From positions 1-64,000 of the forward strand of contig NZ_JAEKFT010000017.1 of the NCBI RefSeq assembly GCF_018524365.1: a stretch of 64,000 bases of DNA. The letters run 5' to 3'. Of the stretch, positions 49,929 through 61,590 are shown piece by piece; the first letter of the stretch is position 1, and every line of letters begins with the position of its first letter. The notes below the pieces were generated by a model. That model saw nothing but the letters and a program-made list of their open reading frames with translations, made no database searches and was not told the origin of the DNA. This DNA comes from Denitromonas iodatirespirans (GTDB lineage: Bacteria; Pseudomonadota; Gammaproteobacteria; Burkholderiales; Rhodocyclaceae). The translations under genes and the position numbers were made by a program.

Positions 49929-50846
49929 TCAGCCCATGACCGGTTCGAACATGCGTTGCACGCCCGGCGCCGCACGGGACTCGTCGTCGAAGGTGACGAT
50001 CTCCCAGGCGCTCTCGTCTTCGAGCAGCACGCGCAGCACCTGGTTGTTCAGCGCATGGCCCGATTTGTGCGCCGAGTAGGCGGCCAGCAGGGGCTTGCCG
50101 GCCAAGTACAGGTCGCCGATGGCGTCGAGCACCTTGTGTTTGACGAACTCGTCGTTGTAACGCAGGCCGTCGGCATTGAGGATGCGGTACTCGTCCATCA
50201 CGATGGCGTTGTCCAGGCTGCCGCCCAGCGCCAGGCCGTTCGAGCGCATGAACTCCACGTCCTGGACGAAGCCGAAGGTGCGCGCACGCGCAACCCCCTG
50301 CGCATACGACACTTCGGCGAAATCGACCGAAGCATCGGTAACGGTGCGGTTGATGGCCGGGTGATTGAAGACGATGGAGAAATCCAGCTTGAAGCCGTCG
50401 TAAGGCTCAAGCCGCACCCATTTGTCGTCCTCGCGGTACTCCACCGGCTTCTTGACGCGCAGGAAGCGCTTGGGCGCCGCCTGTTCCTCAAGCCCGGCCG
50501 ACTGAATCAGAAAGACGAAAGGCCCGGCACTGCCATCGAGAATCGGCAATTCGGGCGCATCGACGTCGACATGCGCATTATCTACGCCGAGGCCGGCCAG
50601 CGCCGACATCAGGTGCTCGACCGTCCCGACCTTGGCTTCGCCCTGCTGCAGGCCCGAGCACAGGCGGGTGTCGACCACCGAATACGGATCGGCCGGCAGA
50701 TCGACCGGCGGATCGAGATCCACGCGGTGGAACACGATGCCCGTGTCCGGCGCCGCCGGGCGCAGCACCATCGTCACCTTGCGTCCGCCGTGCAGGCCGA
50801 CACCGGTGGCCGAAATGGTCGATTTGAGGGTGCGTTGCTTGATCAT
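49929..50846 (-). CDS. lpxC: UDP-3-O-acyl-N-acetylglucosamine deacetylase
   Basis: A 305-aa zinc enzyme that commits UDP-GlcNAc to lipid A. Zinc ligands are in [12 protein letters not shown] (His) and [15 protein letters not shown] (His, Asp); the active-site Glu/His are also in family positions. It starts [21 protein letters not shown] at ATG 50846. It lies 169 bp after ftsZ, as in many proteobacterial dcw clusters. Confidence 0.97.
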   Translation of the reverse strand: MIKQRTLKSTISATGVGLHGGRKVTMVLRPAAPDTGIVFHRVDLDPPVDLPADPYSVVDTRLCSGLQQGEAKVGTVEHLMSALAGLGVDNAHVDVDAPELPILDGSAGPFVFLIQSAGLEEQAAPKRFLRVKKPVEYREDDKWVRLEPYDGFKLDFSIVFNHPAINRTVTDASVDFAEVSYAQGVARARTFGFVQDVEFMRSNGLALGGSLDNAIVMDEYRILNADGLRYNDEFVKHKVLDAIGDLYLAGKPLLAAYSAHKSGHALNNQVLRVLLEDESAWEIVTFDDESRAAPGVQRMFEPVMG

Positions 50847-51015
50847 GATCCGTCGCAATTCAGAGTCGGGGCGCCCGAAAAAACGGCGTGGGCGCAACAA
50901 ACTGAAGTCTAGCATGCGGTGCACAACGCCCATTTCGAACGGCGACGGGCGCCTGACGCGCGGACGGGAGGCATCGTCCATGCGTCGGGCGCCCGCCGGG
51001 GCGAAGCGTTTCCGG

Positions 51016-52149
51016 TCAATCCGCCTGCTTGCGCAGGAAGGCCGGAATGTCGTAGGTGCCCACGCCGCTGGCGCTCATGGCCTCGACGGTGGTGCGCCGA
51101 CCGCTGCGGATCACCGCCGGCACGTCGCTGTCATGCGCGCCGCTCGACGGGCCGTAGGTACCGGTGCCCTGCACCACCTGCATCACCGGCTTGCTGGCCG
51201 ACACCGCCGGGCTGCCCAGGCCGGTGGCCACCACGGTGACGCGGATGCGGTCTTCCATGGCCTCGTCGAAGACGGTGCCGTAGATCACGAAGGCGTCCTT
51301 GGCGGCGAAGGCGCGCACGGTGTTCACCGCTTCCTTCACTTCCGACATCTTCAGCGAACGGCTGGCGGTCAGGTTGATCAGCACGCCACGCGCACCGGAC
51401 AGCTCCACGCCTTCGAGCAACGGGCTGGCGGCGGCCTGTTCGGCGGCGATGCGCGCGCGGTCGATGCCGGCCGCTTCGGCCGAACCCATCATGGCGCGGC
51501 CCATCTCGGCCATCACCGTGCGCACGTCCTGGAAGTCGACGTTCACCAGGCCGGGGATGTTGATGATCTCGGCGATCCCGCCGACGGCGTTGCGCAGCAC
51601 GTTGTCGGCGGCGCGGAATCCGTCTTCGAGGCTGGCGTCATCGCCCAGCACTTCCATCAGCTTGTCGTTGAGCACCACGATCAGCGAATCGACATGGCTG
51701 GAGAGCTCTTCGATGCCGCTGTCGGCGACGCGGTCGCGGTTCTCGAAGTCGAAGGGCTTGGTCACCACGCCGACGGTGAGAATGCCCATTTCCTTGGCCA
51801 CTTCGGCCACCACCGGTGCGGCGCCGGTGCCGGTGCCGCCGCCCATGCCGGCGGTGATGAACACCATGTGGGCGCCCTGGATCGCCTCGGCGATCATCTC
51901 GCGCGCTTCCTGCGCGGAGCAGCGCCCGGCTTCCGGCTTGGCGCCGGCGCCGAGGCCGGAGGTACCCAGCTGAACTTTGTGCGTTGCAAGATTGCGCTTG
52001 AGCGCCTGCGCATCGGTATTGGCGGTGATGAATTCCACCCCGTGCACGCCCTCGCGGATCATGTGATCGACGGCATTGCCGCCCGCGCCTCCGAGCCCGA
52101 TCACCTTGATGATGGTGCCGGTCGGTTCCTTCTCAACGATTTCAAACAT
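51016..52149 (-). CDS. ftsZ: Cell division GTPase FtsZ
   Basis: A 377-aa tubulin homologue that forms the Z ring. The GTP-binding loop is [17 protein letters not shown], with T7 loop [13 protein letters not shown] and the conserved C-terminal peptide [12 protein letters not shown] for FtsA and ZipA. AAGGAGG precedes ATG 52149, a near-perfect ribosome site. The 148-bp gap to ftsA contains a perfect 12-bp inverted repeat. Confidence 0.98.
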   Translation of the reverse strand: MFEIVEKEPTGTIIKVIGLGGAGGNAVDHMIREGVHGVEFITANTDAQALKRNLATHKVQLGTSGLGAGAKPEAGRCSAQEAREMIAEAIQGAHMVFITAGMGGGTGTGAAPVVAEVAKEMGILTVGVVTKPFDFENRDRVADSGIEELSSHVDSLIVVLNDKLMEVLGDDASLEDGFRAADNVLRNAVGGIAEIINIPGLVNVDFQDVRTVMAEMGRAMMGSAEAAGIDRARIAAEQAAASPLLEGVELSGARGVLINLTASRSLKMSEVKEAVNTVRAFAAKDAFVIYGTVFDEAMEDRIRVTVVATGLGSPAVSASKPVMQVVQGTGTYGPSSGAHDSDVPAVIRSGRRTTVEAMSASGVGTYDIPAFLRKQAD

Positions 52150-52202
52150 GTGCCTCGCCTCCTTGAAAAACGGCTTTAACGCCACTTTCTCGTCTGCGCG
52201 TA

Positions 52203-52245
52203 CCGGTATTTAGTATTGACTTCGCATTCTAAAACTAAATACCGG
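52203..52245. repeat. Perfect 12-bp inverted repeat between ftsA and ftsZ
   Basis: CCGGTATTTAGT (52203-52214) and ACTAAATACCGG (52234-52245) with a 19-base loop. AT-rich for this genome and not followed by a T run, so not a standard terminator. It could be an operator, an mRNA processing site or an attenuating fold setting ftsZ level. Confidence 0.7.
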
Positions 52246-52297
52246 GCAACAACAGACGCACTACAAATTCATACAAAACCCTGCCCGAAGACAGGCC

Positions 52298-53527
52298 CTA
52301 GAAGTTACGTGCAAACCAACCCTTCATCCGGTCGAAGGCCTGACGCAGGTTGCGCGTCTCGCGCGCCTGCAGACCACGTCGGCGCTGCGCCATGGCCTCG
52401 ACCATCAACCCCATCGCGGTGGCATAACGCGGCTGACACACCACGTCGGCCAGGCCGCCCGAATACTGCGGCGCACCAACGCGCACCGGCATATGGAAGA
52501 TTTCTTCGCCCAGCTCGATCATCCCGTCCATTACCGAGGCACCGCCGGTGAGCACGATGCCGGACGAGAGCAGCTCCTCGTAGCCGCTGCGGCGCAGCTC
52601 CGACTGCACCAGCTCGAACAGCTCCGAGACGCGCGGCTCGATCACGTCGGCCAGGGCCTGGCGCGACAGCTTGCGTGCGCTGCGGTCGCCCACACCGGGC
52701 ACTTCGATCATCTCGGCCGGATCGGCCAGCGAGCTCATGGCCACGCCATGGCGGATCTTGATTTCCTCGGCCTCGGCGGTCGGCGTGCGCAGCGCCATGG
52801 CGATGTCGTTGGTGATCTGGTCGCCGGCCACCGGGATCACCGCGGTGTGGCGGATCGCGCCCTGGGTGAACACCGCCAGGTCGGTGGTGCCGCCGCCGAT
52901 ATCGACCAGGCACACGCCGAGGCCCTTTTCGTCTTCCGACAAGGTGGCGTAGCTGGAGGCCAGCGGTTGCAGGATCAGGTCCATCACCTCCAGCCCGCAG
53001 CGGCGCACGCACTTGATCACGTTCTGCGCGGCCGACACCGCGCCGGTGACGATGTGCACCTTCACCTCCAGCTTGACGCCGCTCATGCCGATCGGCTCGC
53101 GCACGCCGTCCTGGCCGTCGATGATGAATTCCTGGGTGAGGATGTGCAGGATCTGCTGATCGGCCGGGATCGGCATGGCGCGCGCCACTTCGATGACGCG
53201 CTCGACATCCATGGTGGACACTTCCTTGTCCTTGATCGCCACCATGCCGTTCGAGTTGAAGCTCTTGATGTGGCTGCCGGCGATGCCGGTATACACATCG
53301 CCGATCTTGCAGTCGGCCATCAACTCGACTTCCTGGATGACCCGCGAGATGGCATCGACGGTGGCCTCGATGTTGACCACCACGCCGCGGCGCAGGCCGT
53401 TCGACGGCTGGGTGCCGAGGCCGATCACGTTGAACTGACCATCGGGGCGCACCTCGGCCACCATGCAGGTGGTTTTCGAGGTGCCGATATCGAGGCCGAC
53501 AACGAGGTCTTTGTATTCCTTGCTCAT
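52298..53527 (-). CDS. ftsA: Cell division protein FtsA
   Basis: A 409-aa actin-like protein that tethers FtsZ to the membrane. ATP motifs: VVGLDIGTSKTTCMVAE, VDIGGGTTDLAVF, GIVLTGGASVMDG. The C-terminal amphipathic helix FDRMKGWFARNF is the membrane anchor. It overlaps ftsQ by ATGA at 53524-53527. Confidence 0.97.
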   Translation of the reverse strand: MSKEYKDLVVGLDIGTSKTTCMVAEVRPDGQFNVIGLGTQPSNGLRRGVVVNIEATVDAISRVIQEVELMADCKIGDVYTGIAGSHIKSFNSNGMVAIKDKEVSTMDVERVIEVARAMPIPADQQILHILTQEFIIDGQDGVREPIGMSGVKLEVKVHIVTGAVSAAQNVIKCVRRCGLEVMDLILQPLASSYATLSEDEKGLGVCLVDIGGGTTDLAVFTQGAIRHTAVIPVAGDQITNDIAMALRTPTAEAEEIKIRHGVAMSSLADPAEMIEVPGVGDRSARKLSRQALADVIEPRVSELFELVQSELRRSGYEELLSSGIVLTGGASVMDGMIELGEEIFHMPVRVGAPQYSGGLADVVCQPRYATAMGLMVEAMAQRRRGLQARETRNLRQAFDRMKGWFARNF

Positions 53528-54357
53528 TTTTTGCTTTCCACAGCCTTCTTGTCACCCGCCGGCAGGAGGGCGAAACCATTCGGATACCGCAAATCGACCA
53601 CCGCCACCGTCATCGGCTCGGGCAGTTTGGCCAGCGCCTTCGGATAGGTCGCGACGAAACGGGCGATGCGCTCCTCGACATGCGCCTTCTCGCGGTCCCG
53701 GCCGAGGCGGATCACCAGCCCGTCGTCGAGCGTGAGCTGCCATGCCTCGCGTGCCGACAGCCCCAGCTCGACCAGCTCCCGCCCCATCGGCGCGAGCAGC
53801 TCCGAGAAGCGCGCGTAGTTCGCCAGGAGGTAGCCGGCATAGCCTTCGGGGCCCAGAAACGCCGGCATGTGCGCATTGCTGGCAGCGACGAAGACCTCGC
53901 CCTGGCGATTGACCAGGCGGGTGTCGCCGCTGTCGTTCACCGTCCAGTAGGCCACCGCCTGGTGTTCCTCGAGGCGCACCTCCAGGGTGTCGGGCCAGTG
54001 GCGGCGCACCTGGGCACGGCGCACCCAGGGCAGCTTCTCGAAGGCCTCGCGCACCTGCACCAGATCCACCGTGAAGAAGTTGCCCTTGACCGCCGAGCGG
54101 GCGGCGTACTGCAACTGCTCGGCCGACACCTGCGCCGGCGGCGTCAGCACCGTCACTTCGCGCAGCTGGAAGGCCGGGCGCGCTGCCAGCCAGGTCACCA
54201 GCGCGTAGCCGATCATTGCCGTGGCCACCAGCAGCAACGCGTCGGAGATCAGGTTGAGCACGGCCGGCCGGTGCCACACGCCCACGCGCAGCCGTCCGCC
54301 ACCGGTGCGCCGGTTGGCGGTGCCGCGGGCAGCAGGACGGGGGCGGATGTCAGCCAA
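53524..54357 (-). CDS. ftsQ: Cell division protein FtsQ
   Basis: A 277-aa bitopic protein: basic cytoplasmic tail ([13 protein letters not shown]), one membrane helix (about 34-58), POTRA domain ([23 protein letters not shown]) and beta domain. It links early and late divisome proteins. It overlaps the ddl end by eight bases. Confidence 0.93.
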   Translation of the reverse strand: MADIRPRPAARGTANRRTGGGRLRVGVWHRPAVLNLISDALLLVATAMIGYALVTWLAARPAFQLREVTVLTPPAQVSAEQLQYAARSAVKGNFFTVDLVQVREAFEKLPWVRRAQVRRHWPDTLEVRLEEHQAVAYWTVNDSGDTRLVNRQGEVFVAASNAHMPAFLGPEGYAGYLLANYARFSELLAPMGRELVELGLSAREAWQLTLDDGLVIRLGRDREKAHVEERIARFVATYPKALAKLPEPMTVAVVDLRYPNGFALLPAGDKKAVESKK

Positions 54358-55285
54358 GGCGCGCTTTCTCCAGAATCGACAGGCACAGGGCGGTGAAGTC
54401 GTAGCCGGCGACGCGGGCCGACATCGGCACCAGCGAATGGCCGGTCATGCCGGGGGTGGTGTTCATTTCGAGCAGATAGGGTTCGCCGGCCTCGGTCAGG
54501 ATCAGGTCGCCCCGCCCCCAGCCGCGGCAGGCCAGCACGCGGGCGGCGCGCAACATCAGCGCCTGCAGCTCGGCTTCCAGCGCCGCGGGCAAACCGCTGG
54601 GGCAGAAATACTGGGTGTCGTCGGTGAAGTACTTGTTCTGATAGTCGTAGTTGCCCCCCGGCGCCACGATGCGCACCACCGGTAGCACTTCGTCGCCCAA
54701 GAAGGGAATGGTCAGCTCCTGGCCTTCGATAAACTCCTCGGCGATCACCAAGGTGTCGAAACGCGCCGCGAGCGCCCAGGCGTCGGCCAACTGGCTTGCA
54801 TCGGTGACCTTGGTGGCGCCCATGCTCGACCCTTCGTGCACCGGCTTGACGAAGATCGGCAGGCCCAGGTCGGCGGCCACGGCGGACCAGTCACTGGTCT
54901 CGTCGATGATGTGAAAGCGCGGCGTGGGCAGGCCGGCGGCCAGCCACACCAGCTTGGTGCGCCACTTGTCCATCGACAGCGCCGAGGCCATCACCCCGCT
55001 GCCGGTATAGGGGATGGCGAGCATTTCGAGCATGCCCTGCACCGTGCCGTCTTCACCGCCACGGCCATGCAGCGCCAGGAAGGCGCGGTCGTAGCCTTCG
55101 TCCTTGAGCACATGCAGGTCGGTGTCGGCCGGATCGAAGGCATGGGCATCCACGCCGGCGCCCTGCAGGGCCGCGAGCACGGCCTTGCCCGACATCAGCG
55201 ACACCTCGCGCTCGGCGGACGAGCCGCCCATCAGCACCGCCACCTTTCCGAATTTCGCCTGCATGTTGTCTGCCATTTCCGTCAT
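54350..55285 (-). CDS. ddl: D-alanine--D-alanine ligase
   Basis: A 311-aa ATP-grasp enzyme that makes D-Ala-D-Ala for peptidoglycan. Motifs: [52 protein letters not shown] and [20 protein letters not shown] at 55285 is used; in-frame ATGs at 55276 and 55264 are possible. It starts 25 bp after murC. Confidence 0.96.
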   Translation of the reverse strand: MTEMADNMQAKFGKVAVLMGGSSAEREVSLMSGKAVLAALQGAGVDAHAFDPADTDLHVLKDEGYDRAFLALHGRGGEDGTVQGMLEMLAIPYTGSGVMASALSMDKWRTKLVWLAAGLPTPRFHIIDETSDWSAVAADLGLPIFVKPVHEGSSMGATKVTDASQLADAWALAARFDTLVIAEEFIEGQELTIPFLGDEVLPVVRIVAPGGNYDYQNKYFTDDTQYFCPSGLPAALEAELQALMLRAARVLACRGWGRGDLILTEAGEPYLLEMNTTPGMTGHSLVPMSARVAGYDFTALCLSILEKARLG

Positions 55286-55310
55286 TGCATCTTGTCCGAT
55301 CGCCGCGCGC

Positions 55311-56708
55311 TCACGCGGCCTCTTCGCCAGCGAGCTGGCCCGGCACCCCGCCGATCGAGCCCGCGCCCATGGTCAGCACCACGTCGCCGTCCTGCACCAC
55401 GTCGAGCACCGTCTTGCTCATGTCTTCGATCTGCTCGACGAACACCGGCTCGATGCGCCCGGCCACGCGCAGCGCGCGGGCCAGCGCCCGACCGTCGGCC
55501 GCCACCACCGGCGCCTCGCCGGCGGCATACACCTCGGCCAGCACCAGTGCATCGACGGTGGACAGCACCTTGACGAAGTCCTCGAAGCAGTCTCGGGTCC
55601 GGGTGTAGCGATGCGGCTGGAAGGCCAGCACCAACCGCCGCCCCGGGAAGGCGCCGCGCGCCGCCTCGATGGTGGCGGCCATCTCGACCGGGTGGTGGCC
55701 GTAGTCGTCCACCAGCGTGAAGCTGCCGCCCGCGGCCAAGGGCACGTCGCCATAGCGCTGGAAACGCCGCCCCACGCCTTTGAAGTCGGCGAGCGCCTGG
55801 ATGATCGCCTCGTCCGCGACGCCCACCTCCGTCGCCACAGCGATGGCGGCCAGGGCGTTGAGCACGTTGTGCGTCCCCGGCATGTTCAGCGTGACCGGCA
55901 AGCGCGACACCGTGCCGTTGATGCGCAGCACGTCGAAGACCATGCGGCCGGCCTCGGCGCGCACGTTCTCGGCACGGATGTTGGCGTTGGGCGAAAAGCC
56001 GTAGCGCACGATCTGCTTGGACACCAGCGGCATGATCGAGCGCACGTGCGGGTCGTCCTCGCACAGCACGGCCACGCCGTAGAAGGGCAGGCGCTGCAGG
56101 AAGTCGATGAAGGCCTGCTTGAGGCGCGCGAAGTCGTGGCCGTAGGTGTCCATGTGATCGGCGTCGATGTTGGTCACCACCGAAATCACCGGGTTGAGCA
56201 GCAAAAAGGAGGCGTCGGATTCGTCCGCCTCGGCGACCAGGAAGTCGCCCTTGCCCAGGCGCGCGTTGGCACCGGCGGCATTGAGGCGGCCGCCGATGAC
56301 GAAGGTCGGGTCGAGCCCGCCTTCGGCCAGGATGCTGGCGGTCAGCGAAGTGGTGGTGGTCTTGCCGTGGGTGCCGGCGATCGCCACGCCCTGCTTGAGG
56401 CGCATGATCTCGGCGAGCATCTGGGCGCGCGGCACCACCGGCACCTGGCGCACGCGGGCGGCACGCACTTCGGGGTTGTCGGGCTTGACCGCGGTGGACA
56501 CCACCACCACGTCGGCATCGGCGGCATGGGCCGCGTCATGGCCGCGCATCACGCGCGCGCCCATCGCCGTCAGGCGACGTGTCGCGGCGCTCTCGCCCAG
56601 GTCGGAGCCGCTCACCGCGAAGCCCTGGTTGATCAGCACTTCGGCGATGCCGCTCATGCCGGCGCCGCCGATCCCCACGAAATGAACGCGTTTGACCTTG
56701 TGTTTCAT
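55311..56708 (-). CDS. murC: UDP-N-acetylmuramate--L-alanine ligase
   Basis: A 465-aa ligase that adds L-Ala to UDP-MurNAc. The start [23 protein letters not shown] binds UDP, the ATP loop is [14 protein letters not shown], and [12 protein letters not shown] and [17 protein letters not shown] match MurC. ATG at 56708 overlaps the murG stop (ATGA). No murB follows, unlike some other proteobacteria. Confidence 0.97.
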   Translation of the reverse strand: MKHKVKRVHFVGIGGAGMSGIAEVLINQGFAVSGSDLGESAATRRLTAMGARVMRGHDAAHAADADVVVVSTAVKPDNPEVRAARVRQVPVVPRAQMLAEIMRLKQGVAIAGTHGKTTTTSLTASILAEGGLDPTFVIGGRLNAAGANARLGKGDFLVAEADESDASFLLLNPVISVVTNIDADHMDTYGHDFARLKQAFIDFLQRLPFYGVAVLCEDDPHVRSIMPLVSKQIVRYGFSPNANIRAENVRAEAGRMVFDVLRINGTVSRLPVTLNMPGTHNVLNALAAIAVATEVGVADEAIIQALADFKGVGRRFQRYGDVPLAAGGSFTLVDDYGHHPVEMAATIEAARGAFPGRRLVLAFQPHRYTRTRDCFEDFVKVLSTVDALVLAEVYAAGEAPVVAADGRALARALRVAGRIEPVFVEQIEDMSKTVLDVVQDGDVVLTMGAGSIGGVPGQLAGEEAA

Positions 56709-57784
56709 GATGCTTTGGACTCCTTGTCGGCCGCCAGCTCGCGGCACAGCTGCGCCACCTCGGCGGCCGCCTGCGGGCGCGCCAGGGCGCGGGCGGCGTT
56801 GGCCATGTCGCGCAGACGGCGGCGGTCCAGCCCGCGCAGGACGCCGGCCAGACGCTCGGCGCTCAGCTCGCTTTGGGGCAGCAGGTAGGCGGCGCCGCGG
56901 TCGGCCAGGAAGCGCGCATTGCCGGTCTGGTGGTCATCCACCGCATGCGGCAGCGGCACCAGGATGCTGGGCACGCCGGCGGCGGCCAGCTCGGCCACGG
57001 TGAGCGCACCGGCACGGCAGATGACCACGTCGGCCTCGGCATAGGCGGCAGCCATATCGTCGATGAAGGGGCGCAGATCGCCGCTGACCCGCGCGGCCGC
57101 GTAGGCCTCGCGCAGCGCGTCGATCTGGGTCGCGCCGGCCTGATGCACCACCTGCGGACGCACCGCCTCGGCCAGGCTGGCCAGCGCCTGCGGCACCGTG
57201 TCGTTGAGCACCTTGGCGCCGAGGCTGCCACCGATCACCAGCACCCGCAGCGGCCCCTCGCGTTCGGCAAAACGCAGGTCGGGTTCGGGCAGCGCCACGA
57301 TGTCGGCACGCACCGGGTTGCCCAGCCAGCGGCTGCCCGGCATCACTTTCGGGAATCCGGTGACGATGCGGTCCGCCACCCGCGCCAGCACCCGGTTGGC
57401 CAGCCCGGCCACCGAATTCTGCTCGTGCACCACCAGCGGCCGGCCGAGCAGCGCGGCCATCATGCCGCCGGGGAAGCTCACGTAGCCGCCCATGCCCAGC
57501 ACCACGTCGGGCTTCGTCCGGCGAATGGCGGCCAGCGCCTGCCAGAAGCCGCGCAGCAGGTTCAGCGGCAGCAGCAGTTTGGCCATCGGGCCCTTGCCGC
57601 GCAGTGCGCCGAAGCGGATCCAGGCCGTCTCGTAGCCGCGCGCGGGAATCAGCCGGCCCTCCATGCGGTCGGCGTTGCCCAGCCAGACGATACGCCAGCC
57701 CTCGGCGCGCAGCGCCTCGGCCACCGCAATGCCCGGGTAGATGTGCCCACCGGTGCCGCCGGCCATGACCATCAGCGTCTTCAT
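56705..57784 (-). CDS. murG: Undecaprenyl-PP-MurNAc-pentapeptide GlcNAc transferase
   Basis: A 359-aa peripheral membrane glycosyltransferase that makes lipid II. Motifs: [75 protein letters not shown] at 57784 has GGAGG upstream. Unlike the tight coupling elsewhere in the cluster, 100 bp separate it from ftsW because of a duplication-flanked insertion. Confidence 0.96.
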   Translation of the reverse strand: MKTLMVMAGGTGGHIYPGIAVAEALRAEGWRIVWLGNADRMEGRLIPARGYETAWIRFGALRGKGPMAKLLLPLNLLRGFWQALAAIRRTKPDVVLGMGGYVSFPGGMMAALLGRPLVVHEQNSVAGLANRVLARVADRIVTGFPKVMPGSRWLGNPVRADIVALPEPDLRFAEREGPLRVLVIGGSLGAKVLNDTVPQALASLAEAVRPQVVHQAGATQIDALREAYAAARVSGDLRPFIDDMAAAYAEADVVICRAGALTVAELAAAGVPSILVPLPHAVDDHQTGNARFLADRGAAYLLPQSELSAERLAGVLRGLDRRRLRDMANAARALARPQAAAEVAQLCRELAADKESKAS

Positions 57785-57902
57785 GCGCCACCTCCGCGGA
57801 GGTGCTTGGCTCGGTTTTGGCTCCGCATCGCGCTGGCGCACGATGCGATGCTCCTTTGATCCCGCCAAATCATGCGCTCCGGTGTCATGCGCCACCTCCG
57901 CG
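57781..57902. repeat. 104-bp insertion with 18-bp direct repeat at the ftsW/murG junction
   Basis: The 18-mer CGCGGAGGTGGCGCATGA (minus strand) occurs at 57902-57885, where it is the end and stop of ftsW, and again at 57798-57781, where it is the ribosome site and ATG of murG. If the extra 104 bp were removed, ftsW stop and murG start would overlap as ATGA. The inserted part carries GC-rich hairpins (CACCTCCGCGGAGGTG; a GCATCGCATCG-type stem). Confidence 0.7.
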
Positions 57903-59114
57903 CATGATTTGTCGATTTTCCCAATCGATCCGCAGCAGGATCGCCAGCGCCAGGCAGTTGGCGACGATGCCCGAGCCGCCGAAGCTCATCAGCGGGAGGG
58001 TCAGCCCCTTGGTGGGCAGCAGGCCCATGTTGACGCCCATGTTGATGAAGGACTGCACGCCGATCCACAGGCCGATGCCCTGCGCCACCAGGCCGGCGAA
58101 GAAGCGTTCGAGGTCGATCGCCTGGCGGCCGATGGCGAAGGCGCGGTGCACCAGCATGGCGAACAGCACGATCACCACCAGTACGCCGACCAGGCCGAGC
58201 TCTTCGGCGATGATGGCGAGGATAAAGTCGGTGTGCGCCTCGGGCAGGTAGAACAGCTTCTCGACGCTGGCACCGAGGCCGACGCCGAACCATTCGCCGC
58301 GGCCGAAGGCGATCAGCGCATGCGAGAGCTGATAGCCCTTGCCGAAGGCGTCCTGGAACGGATCCATGAAGCCGAAGATGCGGTCGCGCCGGTAGGGCGA
58401 CAGCCAGATCAGCAGCATGAAGCCGATCACCGCCACCACCGCCAGCAGGGCGAACACGCGTACATTGATGCCGCCGAGGAAGAGGATGCCGAAGGCGATC
58501 GCGGTGATCACCACGAAGGCGCCGAAGTCCGGCTCCTTGAGGAGCAGGAAGCCGACCAGCAGCACCACTCCGGCCATCGGCAGAAAGGCGCGCTTGAAGC
58601 TTTGCATGTGCGGCAGCTTGCGCACCGTGTAGTCGGCCGCATACAGCGCGGCGAACAGCTTCATGGCCTCGGAGGGCTGGAAGTTGAGCGGACCGAGCGG
58701 CAGCCAACGACTGGCGCCATTGACCTCGCGGCCGATGCCGGGCATCACCACCAGCACCAGCAACACGATGCCCCCAAGAAAAAGGTGCGGCGCCATCTGC
58801 TGCCAGATGCGCATGGGCAGCTGGAAAGCCACCGCACCGATGATCGTGCCGACCAGCAGGAACACCGCATGACGCACCAGGTAGTAGGTACTCTGGTGGC
58901 CGGTGTAGGCCAGGCCTTCGGCAGTGGCGATGGAGGAGGAGTAAACCATCACCAGCCCGATCATCAACAGGGCCACGGACGACCAGATCAGCATCGGGTC
59001 GAGTTCACGTGGCTGGGCGGCTGGCGCGCTGAGCCGATGCACGGCACGCCGGGCCGCCGGGAGATCATTTCCGCGACGGGCGAAGAGATTCGCGAACGGG
59101 AGGCTGAGCTTCAT
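57885..59114 (-). CDS. ftsW: Lipid II polymerase/divisome protein FtsW
   Basis: A 409-aa SEDS-family protein with about ten membrane helices. It polymerises septal peptidoglycan with FtsI. Family parts: [13 protein letters not shown] near helix 1, [28 protein letters not shown] with the catalytic Asp, and [25 protein letters not shown]. It overlaps murD by ATGA at 59111-59114. Confidence 0.96.
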   Translation of the reverse strand: MKLSLPFANLFARRGNDLPAARRAVHRLSAPAAQPRELDPMLIWSSVALLMIGLVMVYSSSIATAEGLAYTGHQSTYYLVRHAVFLLVGTIIGAVAFQLPMRIWQQMAPHLFLGGIVLLVLVVMPGIGREVNGASRWLPLGPLNFQPSEAMKLFAALYAADYTVRKLPHMQSFKRAFLPMAGVVLLVGFLLLKEPDFGAFVVITAIAFGILFLGGINVRVFALLAVVAVIGFMLLIWLSPYRRDRIFGFMDPFQDAFGKGYQLSHALIAFGRGEWFGVGLGASVEKLFYLPEAHTDFILAIIAEELGLVGVLVVIVLFAMLVHRAFAIGRQAIDLERFFAGLVAQGIGLWIGVQSFINMGVNMGLLPTKGLTLPLMSFGGSGIVANCLALAILLRIDWENRQIMRGGGA

Positions 59115-60493
59115 GCGGCCTCCACACGCGGCAAGGCGCGTACCGCGGCGACGAAAACTTCGGCGCGGTGCGCGTAGTTGCGGAACATGTCGAAGCTGGC
59201 GCAGGCCGGCGACAGCAGCACCGCGTCGCCCGGCTGGGCCAGCGCGTCGGCACGCAGCACGGCGCGCGGCAGGTCGGTGGCGAATTCGATCGGCACGCCG
59301 GCGCCGTCGAGCGCGGCGGCAATCTGCGGCCCGTCGCGGCCGATCAGGATCACGGCCCGGGCATGGCGCGCCACCGGCTCGCGCAGCGGCGTGAAGTCCT
59401 GCCCCTTGCCGTCACCGCCGGCGATCAGCAGCACCGAACGCTGCAGGCCACTCAAGGCGGCGATTGTAGCGCCCACGTTGGTGCCCTTGGAATCGTCATA
59501 ATAGGTGACGCCATCGTCGCGCTCGGCAATGCGCTCGACCCGGTGCGCCAGGCCGCGGAAACGGCGCAGGCCGTCGAGCAGGCGTTCCGTGGGCAGGCCG
59601 ACCGCTTCGCACAGGGCCATGGCCGCCAGCGCATTGGCGGCGTTGTGCAAGCCGGCCAGCGGCAGGGCATCGACGGCGATCAGCGGCTCGTCGCCGCGCA
59701 TCAGCTGACCATCGCGCAGACCGTAGTCGGAGACGCGATGCGGGGCGTCCAGGCCGAAAGTGCAGCCGGCCGCATCGGCGACCATGGCGGCCACCCGGGC
59801 GTCGTCGCGATTGGCGACGGCCACCCGGGCGCCGGCGAAGATACGCGCCTTGGTGGCGGCATAGTCGGCCAGCGAATCGTAGCGGTCGAGATGGTCGTCG
59901 CTGATATTGAGCACCACCGCCGCATCGGCGCGCAGCTCGGTGACGGTTTCGAGCTGGAAGCTCGACAGTTCGAGCACCCAGCAGTCGGGCAAGGGCCGGC
60001 CGGCGCTCACGCGATCGAGCAGCACCGCCAGCGTGGCCGGGCTGATGTTGCCGGCCTCCACCGCATCCAGGCCGGCGGCGCGGCACAGCGCGGCGGTCAG
60101 CGCGGTGGTGGTGGTCTTGCCATTGGTACCGGTGATGGCAATCAGCCGGCAACGCGCACGCGCGCCGAGCGATTCGAGCGCATCGACGAAGACCTGGATC
60201 TCGCCGGTGACCGGAATGCCGCGCGCACGCGCGCCTTCGATGATCGGCAAGCGCGGATCGAGCCCGGGGCTGATGGCCAGCACATCGACGCCATCGAGCA
60301 GGCTCAGCGCGAACGCGCCAGTGCTCAGTGTGACCTCGGGCAGCGCGGCATGCAGCGCCTCGGCACCGGGCGGATGGGCCCGGCTGTCGGCCACGCGCAC
60401 CGATGCCCCCTCGTGCGCCAACCAGCGCGCGAGGGCTAGGCCGGATTCCCCCAGCCCGAGCACCAATACGTGTTTGCCTTGCCACATGCCCAT
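59111..60493 (-). CDS. murD: UDP-N-acetylmuramoylalanine--D-glutamate ligase
   Basis: A 460-aa ligase that adds D-Glu to the muropeptide precursor. UDP-binding start [20 protein letters not shown] loop [35 protein letters not shown] and [17 protein letters not shown] are all present. ATG at 60493 has GAGGA five bases upstream; ATG at 60487 is an alternative. It lies 8 bp after mraY. Confidence 0.97.
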   Translation of the reverse strand: MGMWQGKHVLVLGLGESGLALARWLAHEGASVRVADSRAHPPGAEALHAALPEVTLSTGAFALSLLDGVDVLAISPGLDPRLPIIEGARARGIPVTGEIQVFVDALESLGARARCRLIAITGTNGKTTTTALTAALCRAAGLDAVEAGNISPATLAVLLDRVSAGRPLPDCWVLELSSFQLETVTELRADAAVVLNISDDHLDRYDSLADYAATKARIFAGARVAVANRDDARVAAMVADAAGCTFGLDAPHRVSDYGLRDGQLMRGDEPLIAVDALPLAGLHNAANALAAMALCEAVGLPTERLLDGLRRFRGLAHRVERIAERDDGVTYYDDSKGTNVGATIAALSGLQRSVLLIAGGDGKGQDFTPLREPVARHARAVILIGRDGPQIAAALDGAGVPIEFATDLPRAVLRADALAQPGDAVLLSPACASFDMFRNYAHRAEVFVAAVRALPRVEAA

Positions 60494-60501
60494 GTCTTTC
60501 C

Positions 60502-61590
60502 TCAGCGCAGCTTCAGCGTCGACAGCCCGAACAGCACCAGCATGATGGTGATGATCCAGAAGCGGACCACCACCTGCGTTTCCTTCCAGCCACCCAGTTC
60601 GTAGTGGTGATGCAGCGGCGCCATGCGGAAGATGCGCTTGCCGCCGGTCGCCTTGAAGTAGATGACCTGCAACATCACCGACAGGGTTTCGGCGACGAAC
60701 AGGCCGCCCATGATGAAAAGCACGATTTCCTGGCGCACCACGACGGCCACGGTGCCCAGCGCCGCGCCGAGCGCCAGCGCGCCGACATCGCCCATGAACA
60801 CTTCGGCCGGGTAGGCGTTGAACCACAGGAAGCCCAGCCCCGCCCCGGCGATGGCACCGCAGAACACCGCCAGCTCGCCGGCACCGGCGATGTAGGGCAC
60901 GCCCAGGTATTTGGAGAAGCCGGCATGGCCCGCCACGTAGGCGAAGATGGCCAGCGCGCCGGCCACCATCACGGTCGGCATGATCGCCAGACCGTCGAGA
61001 CCGTCGGTCAGGTTCACCGCATGGCTGGTGCCGGTGATCACGAAGTAGGACAGCAGCACGAAGCCGCCGAAGCCCAGCGGATAGGCCACGTCCTTGAAGA
61101 AGGGCACGATCAGCGTGGTCTGCGCCGGGTCGCTGGCCGTGAGGCCGAGGAGCAGCGCGCCGGCCAGGGCGATCACCGAGGTCCACAAGTACTTCCAGCG
61201 ACTGGCCAGCCCTTTCGGATCGCGATGCACCACCTTGCGCCAGTCATCGACCCAGCCCACGGCGCCGAAGCCCAGCGTGACAAGCAGCGTCACCCACACA
61301 TAGAGGTTGCGCAGATCGCCCCACAGCAAGGTGGTGATGCCGATGGCGATGAGGATCAGCGCACCGCCCATGGTCGGCGTGCCGGCCTTGGTCAGGTGCG
61401 ACTTGGGGCCGTCGTCGCGCACCGCCTGGCCGATCTTCTTGGCGGCCAGCCAGCGGATCACCGCCGGGCCGAAGATGAAGGAGATCGCCAGCGCGGTCAG
61501 TGCCGCCAGCACCGTGCGCAGCGTGATATAGCCGAACACGTTGAAGGTGCGCACGTCCTGACCGAGCCACAGGGCAAACTCAAGCAGCAT
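60502..61590 (-). CDS. mraY: Phospho-MurNAc-pentapeptide transferase MraY
   Basis: A 362-aa, ten-helix membrane enzyme that forms lipid I on undecaprenyl phosphate. Motifs: [23 protein letters not shown] with the Mg-binding Asp pair, [25 protein letters not shown] and [17 protein letters not shown]. It overlaps the murF end by 11 bases. Confidence 0.97.
   Translation of the reverse strand: MLLEFALWLGQDVRTFNVFGYITLRTVLAALTALAISFIFGPAVIRWLAAKKIGQAVRDDGPKSHLTKAGTPTMGGALILIAIGITTLLWGDLRNLYVWVTLLVTLGFGAVGWVDDWRKVVHRDPKGLASRWKYLWTSVIALAGALLLGLTASDPAQTTLIVPFFKDVAYPLGFGGFVLLSYFVITGTSHAVNLTDGLDGLAIMPTVMVAGALAIFAYVAGHAGFSKYLGVPYIAGAGELAVFCGAIAGAGLGFLWFNAYPAEVFMGDVGALALGAALGTVAVVVRQEIVLFIMGGLFVAETLSVMLQVIYFKATGGKRIFRMAPLHHHYELGGWKETQVVVRFWIITIMLVLFGLSTLKLR

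Noticed and set aside
57783-57888. 35-aa frame starting at the former murG ATG
   Set aside because: Its sequence is explained by the junction duplication and shows no protein-like feature.
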